A DNA stretch of 64,000 nt from Sphingobacteriales bacterium (GTDB lineage Bacteria; Bacteroidota; Bacteroidia; Chitinophagales; JADIYW01): contig CANHGL010000009.1 of the NCBI GenBank assembly GCA_947460245.1, positions 1-64,000 of the forward strand, in the 5' to 3' direction. Positions 37,154 to 46,607 of the stretch are shown here, piece by piece (position 1 is the stretch's first letter; every line of letters starts with the position of its first letter). Both the position numbers and the translations under genes were made by a program. The notes beneath the pieces were generated by a model. It saw only the letters and a list, made by a program, of their open reading frames with translations, had not been told where the DNA came from and did not search any database.

Positions 37154-37972
37154 ATGATTTATAAGGATAAAACCGTTTTTATTTCAGGAGGAACTCGCGG
37201 AATTGGACATGCAATAGGTTTAAAGCTGGCTAGTGAAGGTGCTAATGTTGTCATTGCTGCTAAGACTACAGAGCCACATCCAAAACTACCGGGTACTATC
37301 TATAGTGCAGCAGAAGATATGGATAGAGCAGGTGGAAAGGGTCTGGCGGTGAAGTGTGATATTCGAAATGAAGAAGAGGTAGACGCTGCTGTAAAGAAGG
37401 CCGTTGATACGTTTGGAGGAATTGATATCCTTATTAATAATGCTTCTGCTATAAATCTTTCTCCTACCTTACAATTGGAGATGAAACGATATGATTTGAT
37501 GCAAGGAATAAATACACGCGGTACATTTCTTTGCGCTCAGAAGTGTATTCCTTTTTTATTAAAATCGGAGAATCCTCATATATTGATGCTCTCGCCTCCA
37601 TTGTCTTCAATTCAAGAACGCTGGTTTGCACCGCATTTGGGATATTCTATTGCAAAGTTTGGAATGAGTCTTTGTGTATTGGGTCTTACAGGAGAATATC
37701 GTGGAAAAATTGCTGTCAATGCTTTATGGCCAAGAACTACCATTGCGACGGCGGCAGTTCAAAATCTTTTAGGTGGAGATAGTATTATGAATACTTCCCG
37801 TAAGCCTGAGATTATGGCAGATGCAGCTTATTTCATATTAAAACGTGATGCTCGCAGCAATACAGGTAATTTCTTTATTGATGATGAAGTATTGAATAAT
37901 GAGGGTATTTTAGATTTGGAGATATATTCAGTAAAACCAGGCCAACAGCTTACACCTGATTTCTTTGTGTAA
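37154..37972 (+). CDS. SDR-family oxidoreductase (HSDL2-like)
   Basis: A 272-aa NAD(P)-dependent short-chain dehydrogenase. I use the ATG at 37154 (MIYKDKTVFISGGTRGIGHAI) because it puts the TGxxxGIG-type glycine motif (SGGTRGIG) at the normal place and a -7 box overlaps the longer version. NNASAINL, the serine of MLSPPLSS and YSIAKFGMSL (Y-x3-K) complete the active site. Over its whole length it resembles the dehydrogenase part of human HSDL2 without the SCP2 domain, a group linked to lipid metabolism. The neighbouring fad genes fit this. The substrate is unknown. Confidence 0.9.
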   Translation: MIYKDKTVFISGGTRGIGHAIGLKLASEGANVVIAAKTTEPHPKLPGTIYSAAEDMDRAGGKGLAVKCDIRNEEEVDAAVKKAVDTFGGIDILINNASAINLSPTLQLEMKRYDLMQGINTRGTFLCAQKCIPFLLKSENPHILMLSPPLSSIQERWFAPHLGYSIAKFGMSLCVLGLTGEYRGKIAVNALWPRTTIATAAVQNLLGGDSIMNTSRKPEIMADAAYFILKRDARSNTGNFFIDDEVLNNEGILDLEIYSVKPGQQLTPDFFV

Positions 37973-38007
37973 TAAGGTTTTTTCATTTTTCTATAGGGTA
38001 TCGATTT

Positions 38008-38826
38008 ATGGCTGTTCGGAAATTTAATTATGAATTTGACGGCGTAAGCTATTATAGGTTTAGTATTTACCGTTTAGGAAATAATATTCAAACGGTTTAT
38101 GCTTTTATTTTGGACGACTTGTTAATTGATACGGCCCAAAGGTTTAACAGAGAGAATATACTTCAGGTTGCTAAAGAAAAGGCTGTACAAAAGATTTTAC
38201 TCACTCATCATCATGAAGATCATTCCGGAAATATTTCTTTTTTAATGAAAGAACTGGGTGCTAATGCATATGGCCATCCTTTAGCTGTTTCAATTCTGAA
38301 AGAGGGATATAAAATGTCTCCACTTGGGAAATTAATAAACGGAGAGGTAGAAAGCGCAGTACTTATTCCATTACAGGAGTTTGAAGTTGTGGAGACAGTA
38401 AATTACAGGTTAAAACCCGTTTTTACACCTGGACATACAGACGATCATTATTGTTATTATGAGCAGGATAAAGGTTGGTTGTTTTCCGGTGATTTGTATG
38501 TTGCCGATAAAATAAAATATTTTTCAATCGGTGAGCGTCTATTTGATCAGATGGAATCCTTGAGAAAATTATTGCTTTTAGATTTTGATGTTTTGTTTTG
38601 CTCGCATAATCCTAAAGTTGAAAATGGCAAGCAACGATTGCAAAATAAACTTCAATTTTTTGAAGATTTTTCCGGACAGGCGATTAAGTTTCATCAGCAA
38701 GGAAATACGCCACAACAGATATTTAATCTAATGGGAATGCGGGAACATCATTTCAATAAAGCCATCACATTAGGTAATTTCTCTGCTGAGAATATGCTGC
38801 TTTCGGTATTGAGAGAATTAGGATAA
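38008..38826 (+). CDS. MBL-fold metallo-hydrolase
   Basis: A 272-aa metallo-beta-lactamase-fold protein with the metal-binding LLTHHHEDHSGN (HxHxDH), FTPGHTDDHYCYY and LFSGDLYVADKI, followed by a C-terminal helical region as in LACTB2/glyoxalase II-like enzymes. It follows the SDR gene after 35 nt and probably shares its transcript. The function may be hydrolysis of a thioester or phosphoester; nothing in the sequence settles this. Its stop is 1 nt from that of the convergent alanine dehydrogenase gene. Confidence 0.88.
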   Translation: MAVRKFNYEFDGVSYYRFSIYRLGNNIQTVYAFILDDLLIDTAQRFNRENILQVAKEKAVQKILLTHHHEDHSGNISFLMKELGANAYGHPLAVSILKEGYKMSPLGKLINGEVESAVLIPLQEFEVVETVNYRLKPVFTPGHTDDHYCYYEQDKGWLFSGDLYVADKIKYFSIGERLFDQMESLRKLLLLDFDVLFCSHNPKVENGKQRLQNKLQFFEDFSGQAIKFHQQGNTPQQIFNLMGMREHHFNKAITLGNFSAENMLLSVLRELG

Positions 38827-38827
38827 G

Positions 38828-40039
38828 TTAGAAGTCTGCGCTTAGCAGTAATTCCAAGTCAGTAAACTTAAGATCAAATTTTTTTGCAATAAACTCCTTT
38901 GTTAGTGCACCTTTATATAAATAGGTTCCATGCAGAATCCCCATATCTTGTTTTAATAATACTTCTATACCTCCTAAGTCTGCAGCGCCCTTTAAAATGG
39001 GGGTCAACACATTACTTAGTGAATAGCTGGCTGTTCTGGAGACATTTGAGGCTATATTAGGAACACAATAATGAATAACATCATGCTTGGTGTATATGGG
39101 CTGATCGTGATTGGTTACTTTTGAAGTTTCAAAGCAACCTCCATGATCTATGGCAACGTCAATAATTACGGCCCCTTTTTTCATTGAGCGAACCATGTCT
39201 TCTGTTATGACACATGGAGTCTTACCATTTTTAGGTTTTAATGCTCCAATAACAACATGAGCCCGAGAAATATTTTTCATAATATTTATAGGATCCAATA
39301 CAGAGGTATAAATTTTACTCCCAACATCACTTTGTAATTTGGAAAGTCGGAATAAATTATCGTCAAAAACCTGAACAGACGCGCCCAGGGCTATAGCTGC
39401 TCTTGCGGCGGTTTCTCCTACTGTTCCTGCGCCTAGTATCATTACTTTAGCAGGTGGTTGACCAGCTATGCCACCCAGAAGTATACCTTTTCCATACTCA
39501 TTACTCAAATACTTTGCTGCAGTAAGTATTGCATAGCTACCTGCAATTTCACTCATACTGCGCACAAATGGATAGCTATTGTAAGGGCCTTTCACATATT
39601 CGTAAGCAATGGCGGTAATTCTCTTCTCCATCATGCTCTTTATCATATGTTTGGTCTGATTGGGCAATAGGATTGGAGAGATTATAATCTGGTTAGAGTG
39701 CAACAAAGAAATCTCGCCTGAATTTATGGGGCCTGATTTTAATATAGCATCTGCCTTAAAGACATCTTCTTTAGTGAAAACAATATCTGCACCTGCTTCC
39801 AAATATTGCTCATTGGTAAAGCTGGATTGTTCCCCAGCATCTTTTTCAATGGCAATCCGGAAACCATAGTTTACTAATGCAGCTACTGAGTTTGGCGTTA
39901 GTGGTACTCTTTTTTCCTGATAATCAGTTTCTTTGGGAATGCCAATAAATAATGATTTTTTATTGGATTTGATATCTGCCAGAACCTCTTTGGTATACAA
40001 GGCGTAATCTGATTTTATTTTTCCGATGATAGACTCCAT
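38828..40039 (-). CDS. ald: Alanine dehydrogenase
   Basis: A 403-aa enzyme of the alanine dehydrogenase/transhydrogenase family, which interconverts alanine and pyruvate plus ammonia with NAD. KETDYQEKRVPLTPNSV carries the substrate-binding arginine, KSGPINSGEISLL covers the loop region, and VMILGAGTVGETAARAAIALGASVQVFD is the NAD fold. DVAIDHGGCFETS is the family signature. It has about 30 extra N-terminal residues relative to the Bacillus enzyme, as is usual in this phylum. It is the last gene of porX-tsaE-ald. A hairpin with a GGTGCT/AGCACC stem directly abuts its ATG. Confidence 0.93.
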   Translation of the reverse strand: MESIIGKIKSDYALYTKEVLADIKSNKKSLFIGIPKETDYQEKRVPLTPNSVAALVNYGFRIAIEKDAGEQSSFTNEQYLEAGADIVFTKEDVFKADAILKSGPINSGEISLLHSNQIIISPILLPNQTKHMIKSMMEKRITAIAYEYVKGPYNSYPFVRSMSEIAGSYAILTAAKYLSNEYGKGILLGGIAGQPPAKVMILGAGTVGETAARAAIALGASVQVFDDNLFRLSKLQSDVGSKIYTSVLDPINIMKNISRAHVVIGALKPKNGKTPCVITEDMVRSMKKGAVIIDVAIDHGGCFETSKVTNHDQPIYTKHDVIHYCVPNIASNVSRTASYSLSNVLTPILKGAADLGGIEVLLKQDMGILHGTYLYKGALTKEFIAKKFDLKFTDLELLLSADF

Positions 40040-40066
40040 GGTGCTTAATTTTTTAAAGCGAGCACC
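40040..40066 (-). promoter_or_regulatory. Hairpin abutting the ald start codon
   Basis: In the ald leader GGTGCT (40066-40061) pairs with AGCACC (40045-40040), with further A-T pairing inside. The ATG follows with no gap. There is no T tract, so a translational effect is more likely than termination. Confidence 0.4.
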
Positions 40067-40073
40067 CTATAGA

Positions 40074-40490
40074 TTAATGGTTGCTGACTATTTCAATTCG
40101 CCTGAGCTCATCAAATTTAGTAATTTTTATCTTAATATGTTCTTTAGGCAGCATGGATTCAAAATTATCAGGCCATTCTATAAAACAAAGAGAAGAGGAG
40201 AAAAGGTATTCTTCCAATCCAATGTCCAGGGCTTCTTCAATAGATTTTAGGCGATATAAATCGATATGGTAAAGGGGTTTTCCATCAAAATGATATTCAT
40301 TTATAATGGGGTAGGTGGGGCTGGATATGCTTTCAGATAGTGCTAGTTTTTCTCCTATATGTTTGATTAAAGTTGTTTTTCCAGCAGCAAGGTCACCATA
40401 AAAGCAAAAGACAGAATGTTTTTCTGTAAGTAAAATAATTTCATCAGCAATGGCAGGTAGTTCTCTAAGTCCGATATCCTCAAAAATCAT
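40074..40490 (-). CDS. tsaE: tRNA threonylcarbamoyladenosine biosynthesis ATPase TsaE
   Basis: A 138-aa P-loop ATPase that drives the TsaBDE cycle in t6A synthesis. Walker A is GDLAAGKTTLIKHIG near residue 35, followed by SPTYPIINEY, HIDLYRL and the C-terminal LCFIEWPDNFESMLP, all typical. Length is normal. It lies 6 nt after porX and 34 nt before ald. The order porX-tsaE-ald recurs in Bacteroidota as far as I recall. TsaD is encoded at 12.9 kb. Confidence 0.95.
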   Translation of the reverse strand: MIFEDIGLRELPAIADEIILLTEKHSVFCFYGDLAAGKTTLIKHIGEKLALSESISSPTYPIINEYHFDGKPLYHIDLYRLKSIEEALDIGLEEYLFSSSLCFIEWPDNFESMLPKEHIKIKITKFDELRRIEIVSNH

Positions 40491-40496
40491 GTTTGC

Positions 40497-42053
40497 TTAT
40501 TTTGATTCAAATATAGCAATAGGTACTATCATTTCTTCAATGGAAACGCCTCCGTGTTGAAAAGTATTTCTGTAATAATTTACAAAGTAATTGTAGTTAT
40601 TGGGATAGCAAAAGTAGTAGTCTTCTTTAGCGAAGATATAAGACGAACTTAGGTTGGATTTAGGCAAATACGCTTCTTCCGGATTCTTAATAAAAAAGAC
40701 TTCCTTTTCATTATAATTAAGATTTCTTCCTGATTTATATCTTAAGTTGGTAGTCGTATTTTTATCTCCTACTACCTTAGATGGATTTTGAACGCGTATA
40801 GTTCCATGGTCAGAGGTAATAATAATCCTTACTTTTTTTTCTTTTAATTTCTGTAATGCGTTAAATAATGGTGAATGATCAAACCAAGACATAGTGAGTG
40901 ATCGGTATGCAGCCTCATCGCTGGCCAGTTCTTTTAATACTTCCATTTCTGTTCTTGCATGTGAGAGCATATCTACAAAATTATATACTATCACGTTGAA
41001 TTGGTTATTGAGTAAGTTAAGGATGTTATCTTCTAAAGCCTTTCCTGCCTGATGATTGGTTATCTTGGTATAGCTTGTTTTAAGATTCAGATTAAGTCGT
41101 TTAAACTGCTCTGTGAGAAAGAATTCCTCATTCAGATTCTTCCCAGCATTCTCATCGTCATAAAACCATTTATCTGGATATTTTTTATCGATTTCGGATG
41201 GCATCAGACCGGAAAATATTGCATTCCTGGAGTATTGTGTTGTGGTCGGTAAAATACTGTAGAAACAATCTTCACTTACTTTCCTGAAATCTTCTTTGAT
41301 TAATGTTTCAATCATCTTAAAATGATCATAACGCAAATTATCAACCAATATAAAAAAGGTAACAGCATCATTACTAATATTTGGTATTACTTTGTCTCGG
41401 AATAAAGTATGTGATAGCGTAGGCTTTTCTTTTTTATTGGTATCTTTTAACCATTCTATATAATTTTTTTGTATAAACTTGAAGAATTCTTTATTGGCCT
41501 CGCTTTTCTGCATATCCAATATTTGCTTCATGTCTGTATTATTGGAGTTGTCAAGTTCCAGTTCCCAATAGATTAGTTTTTTATAGAGTTCCTTCCAGGC
41601 TTCAGCATCATTTACTTGGTTCAATTCCATAGAGATGGTTTGAAACTCTTGTCTATATGAGGTCGCTGTTTTTTCAGAAACTAATTTTTTATTTTCAGTA
41701 ATTCTTTTAATGGATAATAAAATCTGATTCGGCTTTACAGGTTTGATCAGGTAGTCTGCAATCTGAGAGCCTATGGCTTCTTCCATAATATTTTCTTCCT
41801 CATTTTTTGTAATCATCACAATGGGAAGATCTTTGTTTATCGCTTTTATTCTTGATAGTGTTTCCAGCCCAGAAATTCCCGGCATATGCTCGTCTAGAAA
41901 AACTAAGTCATAATGGTTGTTTTTACATTTATCTAAAGCATCATGGCCGTTACTTACCGGATCAACAGCATATCCTTTTTGTTCCAGAAATATGATCTGA
42001 GGTTTTAGTAGGTCAATTTCATCATCGGCCCAAAGGATTTTTACGGTTTGCAT
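40497..42053 (-). CDS. porX: PorX: response regulator with PglZ phosphatase-like domain (type IX secretion)
   Basis: PorX works with the sensor PorY and the sigma factor SigP and is required for type IX secretion and gliding in Bacteroidota. The 518-aa protein has an N-terminal receiver domain (acidic pocket D10/D11, phospho-acceptor D54 in FLDEHMPG, lysine in LIKPVKPN) and a C-terminal alkaline-phosphatase-superfamily PglZ domain with FFILVDNLRYDHF (about 236-248) and IITSDHG (near 418), reported to cleave oligonucleotides. Its presence agrees with the type IX sorting domain on the hydrolase at 13.9 kb. PorY is not in the window. Confidence 0.95.
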   Translation of the reverse strand: MQTVKILWADDEIDLLKPQIIFLEQKGYAVDPVSNGHDALDKCKNNHYDLVFLDEHMPGISGLETLSRIKAINKDLPIVMITKNEEENIMEEAIGSQIADYLIKPVKPNQILLSIKRITENKKLVSEKTATSYRQEFQTISMELNQVNDAEAWKELYKKLIYWELELDNSNNTDMKQILDMQKSEANKEFFKFIQKNYIEWLKDTNKKEKPTLSHTLFRDKVIPNISNDAVTFFILVDNLRYDHFKMIETLIKEDFRKVSEDCFYSILPTTTQYSRNAIFSGLMPSEIDKKYPDKWFYDDENAGKNLNEEFFLTEQFKRLNLNLKTSYTKITNHQAGKALEDNILNLLNNQFNVIVYNFVDMLSHARTEMEVLKELASDEAAYRSLTMSWFDHSPLFNALQKLKEKKVRIIITSDHGTIRVQNPSKVVGDKNTTTNLRYKSGRNLNYNEKEVFFIKNPEEAYLPKSNLSSSYIFAKEDYYFCYPNNYNYFVNYYRNTFQHGGVSIEEMIVPIAIFESK

Positions 42054-42080
42054 AGATATAGATTATATTCAGGGTTATTA

Positions 42081-42088
42081 CAAATATA
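42081..42088 (-). promoter_or_regulatory. -7 box of porX-tsaE-ald
   Basis: TATATTTG on the minus strand is an exact TAnnTTTG match, 27 nt before the porX ATG. No TTG at -33 is evident. Confidence 0.5.
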
Positions 42089-42192
42089 GACCATGTAAAT
42101 CTTAATTTTTGTTATCTTTTATTGCATCTTTAGCAGCCTTCAGTATTAATAAAACGCCTATTTTTAGTATTATTGTGGTATAATTATTTGGA

Positions 42193-43380
42193 TTGCTAAA
42201 GCGAAAAATTTTCAATGACCCAGTTTACGGATTTATCTCTATTCCGTATGATATTGTTTTTGATGTTATTGAGCATCCTTATTTTCAACGATTAAGACGC
42301 ATTCAGCAATTGGGTTTAAGTTCCTTGGTTTATCCCGGAGCTACACACTCGAGATTCCATCATTCCTTAGGTGCCATGCATTTAATGTATAGAAGCCTTG
42401 AAGTTTTAAAATCAAAAGGTCATGAGATTACTGAAGACGAATCACAGGCTGCGGTATTGGCGATATTAATGCACGACTTAGGGCATGGTCCTTTTTCACA
42501 TTCTCTGGAAGGTGTTTTATTGGATGGTGTTCATCATGAACATATTTCTATGTCTCTGATGAGCAGCCTACAGGATATTTTTGGTGCACCTATAACAAAG
42601 GCAATTTCAATTTTTACCAATCAATATCCTAAAAAATTCCTACACCAGCTTGTTAGTGGCCAGTTAGATATGGATAGATTGGATTATTTGAACAGAGATT
42701 CATTCTATACTGGTGTTAGTGAGGGGGTAATTGGTTACGATCGTATCATTAATATGTTGGATGTTTATGATGGTAATATTGTTGTGGAAGAAAAAGGTAT
42801 TTATTCAATAGAGAAATTTATTGTTGCTAGAAGGCTGATGTATTGGCAGGTATATTTACATAAAACAGGTCTTGTTGCAGATTTGATGTTGAAGAATGCT
42901 ATTCTGCGTGCTAAAACACTGGATGCAAAATTTCATATAGGAGTTTCAGAGCCCTTGCAATACTTCTTGTTGAATAATATCTCTTCTGATGATTTTACTG
43001 ATAGTCTTAATATTTTTACCATGTTAGATGATCATGACATCATGCAAGCCTTGAAAATATGGATGAGGAGTGAAGATTCTATTTTAAAGACGCTTTCTAC
43101 TGCTATCATTAACAGGAATTTATTTAAGATGGAATTTCTCACAGAACAACAGGTATTAGAAAAATATAAGTTGATGGAAGATAAATATAATAGTGTTGAG
43201 CTTCAGTTTCTCGTTTTGAAAGGTGTTGCCCAGAATAATGCCTATAATCCGGAGAAGGATAATATCTATATCAGATTTAAGGATGGCAGTATAAAAGAGA
43301 TTACAGATATCACTGAGCAGTGGAATATCCGCTCACTTACTAATCCGGTAATCAGGCATTATATTGCTTACCAAAAATAG
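42193..43380 (+). CDS. HD-superfamily phosphohydrolase (dNTPase-like)
   Basis: A 395-aa HD-domain protein. HSRFHHSLGAMHLM and ILMHDLGHGPFSHSLEG supply the metal-binding histidines and the HD pair, and DMDRLDYLNRDSFYTG the downstream aspartate, as in SAMHD1-like dNTP triphosphohydrolases and related YdhJ-type proteins. The substrate is unproved. Translation must start at TTG (MLKRKIFNDPVYGFISIP), which matches the conserved start of homologues; no ATG lies upstream in frame near it. It precedes lpxD by 9 nt and thus leads the lipid A operon. Confidence 0.88.
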   Translation: MLKRKIFNDPVYGFISIPYDIVFDVIEHPYFQRLRRIQQLGLSSLVYPGATHSRFHHSLGAMHLMYRSLEVLKSKGHEITEDESQAAVLAILMHDLGHGPFSHSLEGVLLDGVHHEHISMSLMSSLQDIFGAPITKAISIFTNQYPKKFLHQLVSGQLDMDRLDYLNRDSFYTGVSEGVIGYDRIINMLDVYDGNIVVEEKGIYSIEKFIVARRLMYWQVYLHKTGLVADLMLKNAILRAKTLDAKFHIGVSEPLQYFLLNNISSDDFTDSLNIFTMLDDHDIMQALKIWMRSEDSILKTLSTAIINRNLFKMEFLTEQQVLEKYKLMEDKYNSVELQFLVLKGVAQNNAYNPEKDNIYIRFKDGSIKEITDITEQWNIRSLTNPVIRHYIAYQK

Positions 43381-43389
43381 TTTTAGGAA

Positions 43390-44355
43390 ATGACTCTTAA
43401 AGAAATAGCAGATAAAATTCATGGTAAGATTGTGGGTGATGAATTCCATAATGTGATTTTTCCTGCAAAAATTGAAGAGGCTAATCAGGATAACATTACA
43501 TTTCTTAGTAATGAAAAATATATCCCTTTTTTAAATCAAACACAGGCTGGTGCCATAGTAATTTCAGATAATTTATATCTATCGCTTTCCGGTAAATATA
43601 ATTTTAATTGGCTGGTGGTTGATGATGCGTATTCAGCATTTTCAATAGTATTATCCCTATTTCAACTTCAACATAACGATACATCTACAGCCCCAAATTA
43701 TACTATTGGTTTTAATACTAAAATATATCCCAATGTTTATATTGGGGATAAAGTTAGTTTAGGTAATAATTGTATTATTTACCCTAATGTTACCATCTAT
43801 AACGATTGTATAATTGGAAATAATTGCATCCTGCATTCAGGCGCAGTCATCGGATCTGATGGCTTTGGCTTTGCACCGGATAAAGACGGAACTTTTAAGA
43901 AAATCCCTCAGTTAGGCAATGTTATTATTGAGGATGATTGCGAGATTGGTGCCAATACGTGCATTGATCGTGCTACTTTGGGTTCTACTATAATTCGTAA
44001 GGGTGTTAAATTGGATAATCTAATACAGGTTGCTCATAATGTTGAAATTGGTGAGCATACGGTTATAGCTGCTCAAACCGGTATATCGGGTAGTACAAAA
44101 ATAGGGCATCATAATATGATTGGGGGACAGGTAGGCTTTGTTGGTCATATAGCTGTTGCGCCATTTACCAAAATTAATGCTCAAAGTGCCGTTGCTCAAC
44201 ATGTAAAGAAGGAAGGTTTAGTGTTATCAGGTACGCCTGCTATTGATATAAAACAGCATTTTAAGGCTACTGTTGTTTATAAGCATCTTCCTGAATTAGA
44301 GCAGAGAATCAGAGACTTAGAGCAGGCTTTAAATAATCTCAGAAATGGTGCATAG
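43390..44355 (+). CDS. lpxD: UDP-3-O-(3-hydroxyacyl)glucosamine N-acyltransferase
   Basis: LpxD adds the N-linked hydroxyacyl chain in the third step of lipid A synthesis. The 321-aa protein has an N-terminal uridine-binding domain (about 1-95), a left-handed beta-helix of hexapeptide repeats ([25 protein letters not shown]...) with the catalytic histidine in [11 protein letters not shown], the segment [24 protein letters not shown], and a C-terminal helix. It is slightly shorter than the usual 340 aa. Genes for the neighbouring steps follow directly. Confidence 0.95.
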   Translation: MTLKEIADKIHGKIVGDEFHNVIFPAKIEEANQDNITFLSNEKYIPFLNQTQAGAIVISDNLYLSLSGKYNFNWLVVDDAYSAFSIVLSLFQLQHNDTSTAPNYTIGFNTKIYPNVYIGDKVSLGNNCIIYPNVTIYNDCIIGNNCILHSGAVIGSDGFGFAPDKDGTFKKIPQLGNVIIEDDCEIGANTCIDRATLGSTIIRKGVKLDNLIQVAHNVEIGEHTVIAAQTGISGSTKIGHHNMIGGQVGFVGHIAVAPFTKINAQSAVAQHVKKEGLVLSGTPAIDIKQHFKATVVYKHLPELEQRIRDLEQALNNLRNGA

Positions 44356-44379
44356 CTACCAAATCCTTCAATATTTGAT

Positions 44380-44387
44380 TATCTTTG
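44380..44387 (+). promoter_or_regulatory. -7 box of lpxC-fabZ, internal to the lpx cluster
   Basis: TATCTTTG matches TAnnTTTG and is followed by C. It lies 25 nt after the lpxD stop and 40 nt before the TTG start of lpxC-fabZ. The surrounding TTGATTATCTTTG resembles the SRP RNA promoter. -33 is not clear. Confidence 0.5.
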
Positions 44388-44427
44388 CAAGGCTATAAAT
44401 ATTTTTTTTATTTTTTAATTTGATCTA

Positions 44428-45816
44428 TTGCCTTTCCAACAGACCATAGCTAAACCAATCAGTATTTCTGGCAAAGGGTTGCATACCGGCTTGCAGTGTA
44501 TAGTTACACTAAAACCTTCAATAGAAAATACAGGTATTGTTTTTAAACGTATGGATTTGGAGGGACACCCTGAAATTCCTGCAGATTGTGATTTAGTAGT
44601 GGATGTACAGAGAGGAACTTCTATAGAAAGGTATGGCCTAAGAGTGTCTACCGTTGAGCATCTCATGGCTGCACTTGCAGGTTGCGAAATAGATAATCTT
44701 ATTGTTGAGTTAGATACACAGGAAATTCCGATACTCGATGGTAGTGCATTTCCATTTGTACAACTTATTGAGCAGGCAGGTATAGTTCAACAATCAGTTA
44801 AGCGTGCATATTTTCATTTAGAGGAGACGGTACGTTTTTATGATGATGAAAAAGATGCAGAATATCTTGCTGTTCCTTATGACAAGTTTTCGGTAACTAC
44901 ACTTATTGATTTCAATTCTGAGGTTATTGGCAAGCAATACGCTGAACTTAAAGAAATAAAGGATTTTGTAGCTGAACTTTCTACATCCAGAACTTTCTGC
45001 TTCTTACATGAAGTGGAGCAGTTGTATAATCATGGTTTGATCAAAGGTGGAGATTTAAATAATGCCATCGTAATCGCTGAAAAACAGATCAATGAAGAAA
45101 GTGCAAAGACTATCGCAGAAATTTTTCAGCAAGATGTTACTACTATCCCGAAAAGAGGTATTGTTAATAATATACAGCTTCGGTATCCCAATGAAATGGC
45201 AAGGCATAAATTATTGGATATAGTAGGTGATTTGGCTCTGATTGGTATTCCACTCAAAGCTAAAATTTTCGCAACTAAACCGGGGCATGCCTCCAATGTT
45301 GCATTTGCCAAGCTTTTAAAGCAACGTGTTATTGAGTTTAAAAAAATTAAAGAGATTCCTAAGCCGGAAGATTATGCATCTGTAGTTTATGAATTGAACG
45401 ATATTAAAAAAATTCTACCCCATCGTGAGCCTTTCCTTTTCTTGGATAAGGTGCTTGAGATTACTTCTACATCTGTTACAGGATTAAAAAATGTGACTTC
45501 TAATGAAGATTATTTTAAAGGACATTTTCCTAATAATCCTATTATGCCGGGTGTGTTACAGATAGAAACTATGGCACAAACAGGAGGTATTCTGGCTTTG
45601 CATAATTTAGAACATCCAGAGCAATATCTTACTTATTTCTCAAAAATTGATAATGCCAAATTTTATCATCCTGTTGTTCCGGGGGATTCTATGGTGATAA
45701 AAATGTGTTTGAATCATCCTATTAAATTAGGTGTCGTCTCCATGCATGGAGTTATCTATGTTCGTAATCAAATGGTTTGCGAAGCTGATCTAACTGCTAA
45801 AATAATTCAATCTTGA
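44428..45816 (+). CDS. lpxC-fabZ: Bifunctional UDP-3-O-acyl-GlcNAc deacetylase / 3-hydroxyacyl-ACP dehydratase
   Basis: A 462-aa fusion of two envelope lipid enzymes. Residues about 1-300 are LpxC, the zinc deacetylase that commits to lipid A (STVEHLMAALAG, ILDGSAFPF, EMARHKLLDIVGDLALIG, KPGHASNVAFAK). Residues about 315-462 are FabZ, the fatty acid synthesis dehydratase (LPHREPFLFLDKV, GHFPNNPIMPGVLQIETMAQ). Both active sites are complete. The fusion is a known Bacteroidota trait that ties the two users of hydroxyacyl-ACP. The start is TTG, positioned as expected from the LpxC N-terminus. A -7 box upstream may give it independent expression. Confidence 0.96.
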   Translation: MPFQQTIAKPISISGKGLHTGLQCIVTLKPSIENTGIVFKRMDLEGHPEIPADCDLVVDVQRGTSIERYGLRVSTVEHLMAALAGCEIDNLIVELDTQEIPILDGSAFPFVQLIEQAGIVQQSVKRAYFHLEETVRFYDDEKDAEYLAVPYDKFSVTTLIDFNSEVIGKQYAELKEIKDFVAELSTSRTFCFLHEVEQLYNHGLIKGGDLNNAIVIAEKQINEESAKTIAEIFQQDVTTIPKRGIVNNIQLRYPNEMARHKLLDIVGDLALIGIPLKAKIFATKPGHASNVAFAKLLKQRVIEFKKIKEIPKPEDYASVVYELNDIKKILPHREPFLFLDKVLEITSTSVTGLKNVTSNEDYFKGHFPNNPIMPGVLQIETMAQTGGILALHNLEHPEQYLTYFSKIDNAKFYHPVVPGDSMVIKMCLNHPIKLGVVSMHGVIYVRNQMVCEADLTAKIIQS

Positions 45817-46583
45817 ATAATTTCATTCATCCCAATGCACAACTTGGTAACCATGTAATAGTAGAACATTTCACTACTATTTATGATGATGTAATCATTG
45901 GTAATAATACATGGATAGGTCCAAACGTCACTATATTTCCAGGTTCTCGTATAGGTAGCGATTGTAAGGTTTTTCCGGGAGCAGTAATAGGTGCTATTCC
46001 TCAGGATTTAAAATTTATAGGAGAATATTCTACAGTAGAAATTGGAGACCGCGTATTGATACGTGAGTGTGCTACTATTAACAGAGGCACCTCAGTTTCC
46101 GGTACAACCCGTGTCGGCAATGATACTATGTTGATGGCTTATGTTCACGTTGCGCATGATTGTATTATTGGTCAACATTGTATACTCGCTAATTCCACTA
46201 ATCTCGCCGGTCATGTTACCATAGAAGATTACGCATACTTTGGAGGCATGAGTGGTGCGCACCAATTTACAAAAATTGGAAAGCACTCCTTTATCTCTGG
46301 TGGAAGTATGATAGGGAAGGATGTGCCTCCTTTTTGTTTGGTGATGCGAAATCCTGCTCAGTATGCAGGTATCAATTCAGTAGGATTAAAGCGTAATAAT
46401 TTTACTTTAGAAGAAATACATATGATTCAGGATATCTATCGTTTGATATTCGGAAATAATGGATTGAATACTTCTCAGGCATTGAAGAAGATTGAAGAAG
46501 AGATTTCAACATCACCACTAAGAGATTATATACTTGACTTCGTGAAATCATCAGAGCGCGGAATTATTAAAGGCATTGATTAA
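45813..46583 (+). CDS. lpxA: Acyl-ACP--UDP-N-acetylglucosamine O-acyltransferase
   Basis: LpxA performs the first step of lipid A synthesis in the cytoplasm. The 256-aa protein is a hexapeptide beta-helix (FIHPNAQLGNHVIVEHFTTI..., IGAIPQDLKFIGEYSTVEIGDRVLIREC, catalytic histidine in MAYVHVAHDCIIG, FGGMSGAHQFTKIGKHSFI) with a C-terminal helical domain. The start is TTG, whose last two bases share the TGA stop of lpxC-fabZ, so coupling is likely. The order lpxD-lpxC/fabZ-lpxA without lpxB is usual in this phylum. Confidence 0.96.
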   Translation: MNNFIHPNAQLGNHVIVEHFTTIYDDVIIGNNTWIGPNVTIFPGSRIGSDCKVFPGAVIGAIPQDLKFIGEYSTVEIGDRVLIRECATINRGTSVSGTTRVGNDTMLMAYVHVAHDCIIGQHCILANSTNLAGHVTIEDYAYFGGMSGAHQFTKIGKHSFISGGSMIGKDVPPFCLVMRNPAQYAGINSVGLKRNNFTLEEIHMIQDIYRLIFGNNGLNTSQALKKIEEEISTSPLRDYILDFVKSSERGIIKGID

Positions 46584-46607
46584 GCGGCTTACTTTAAAAT
46601 TCTATCA

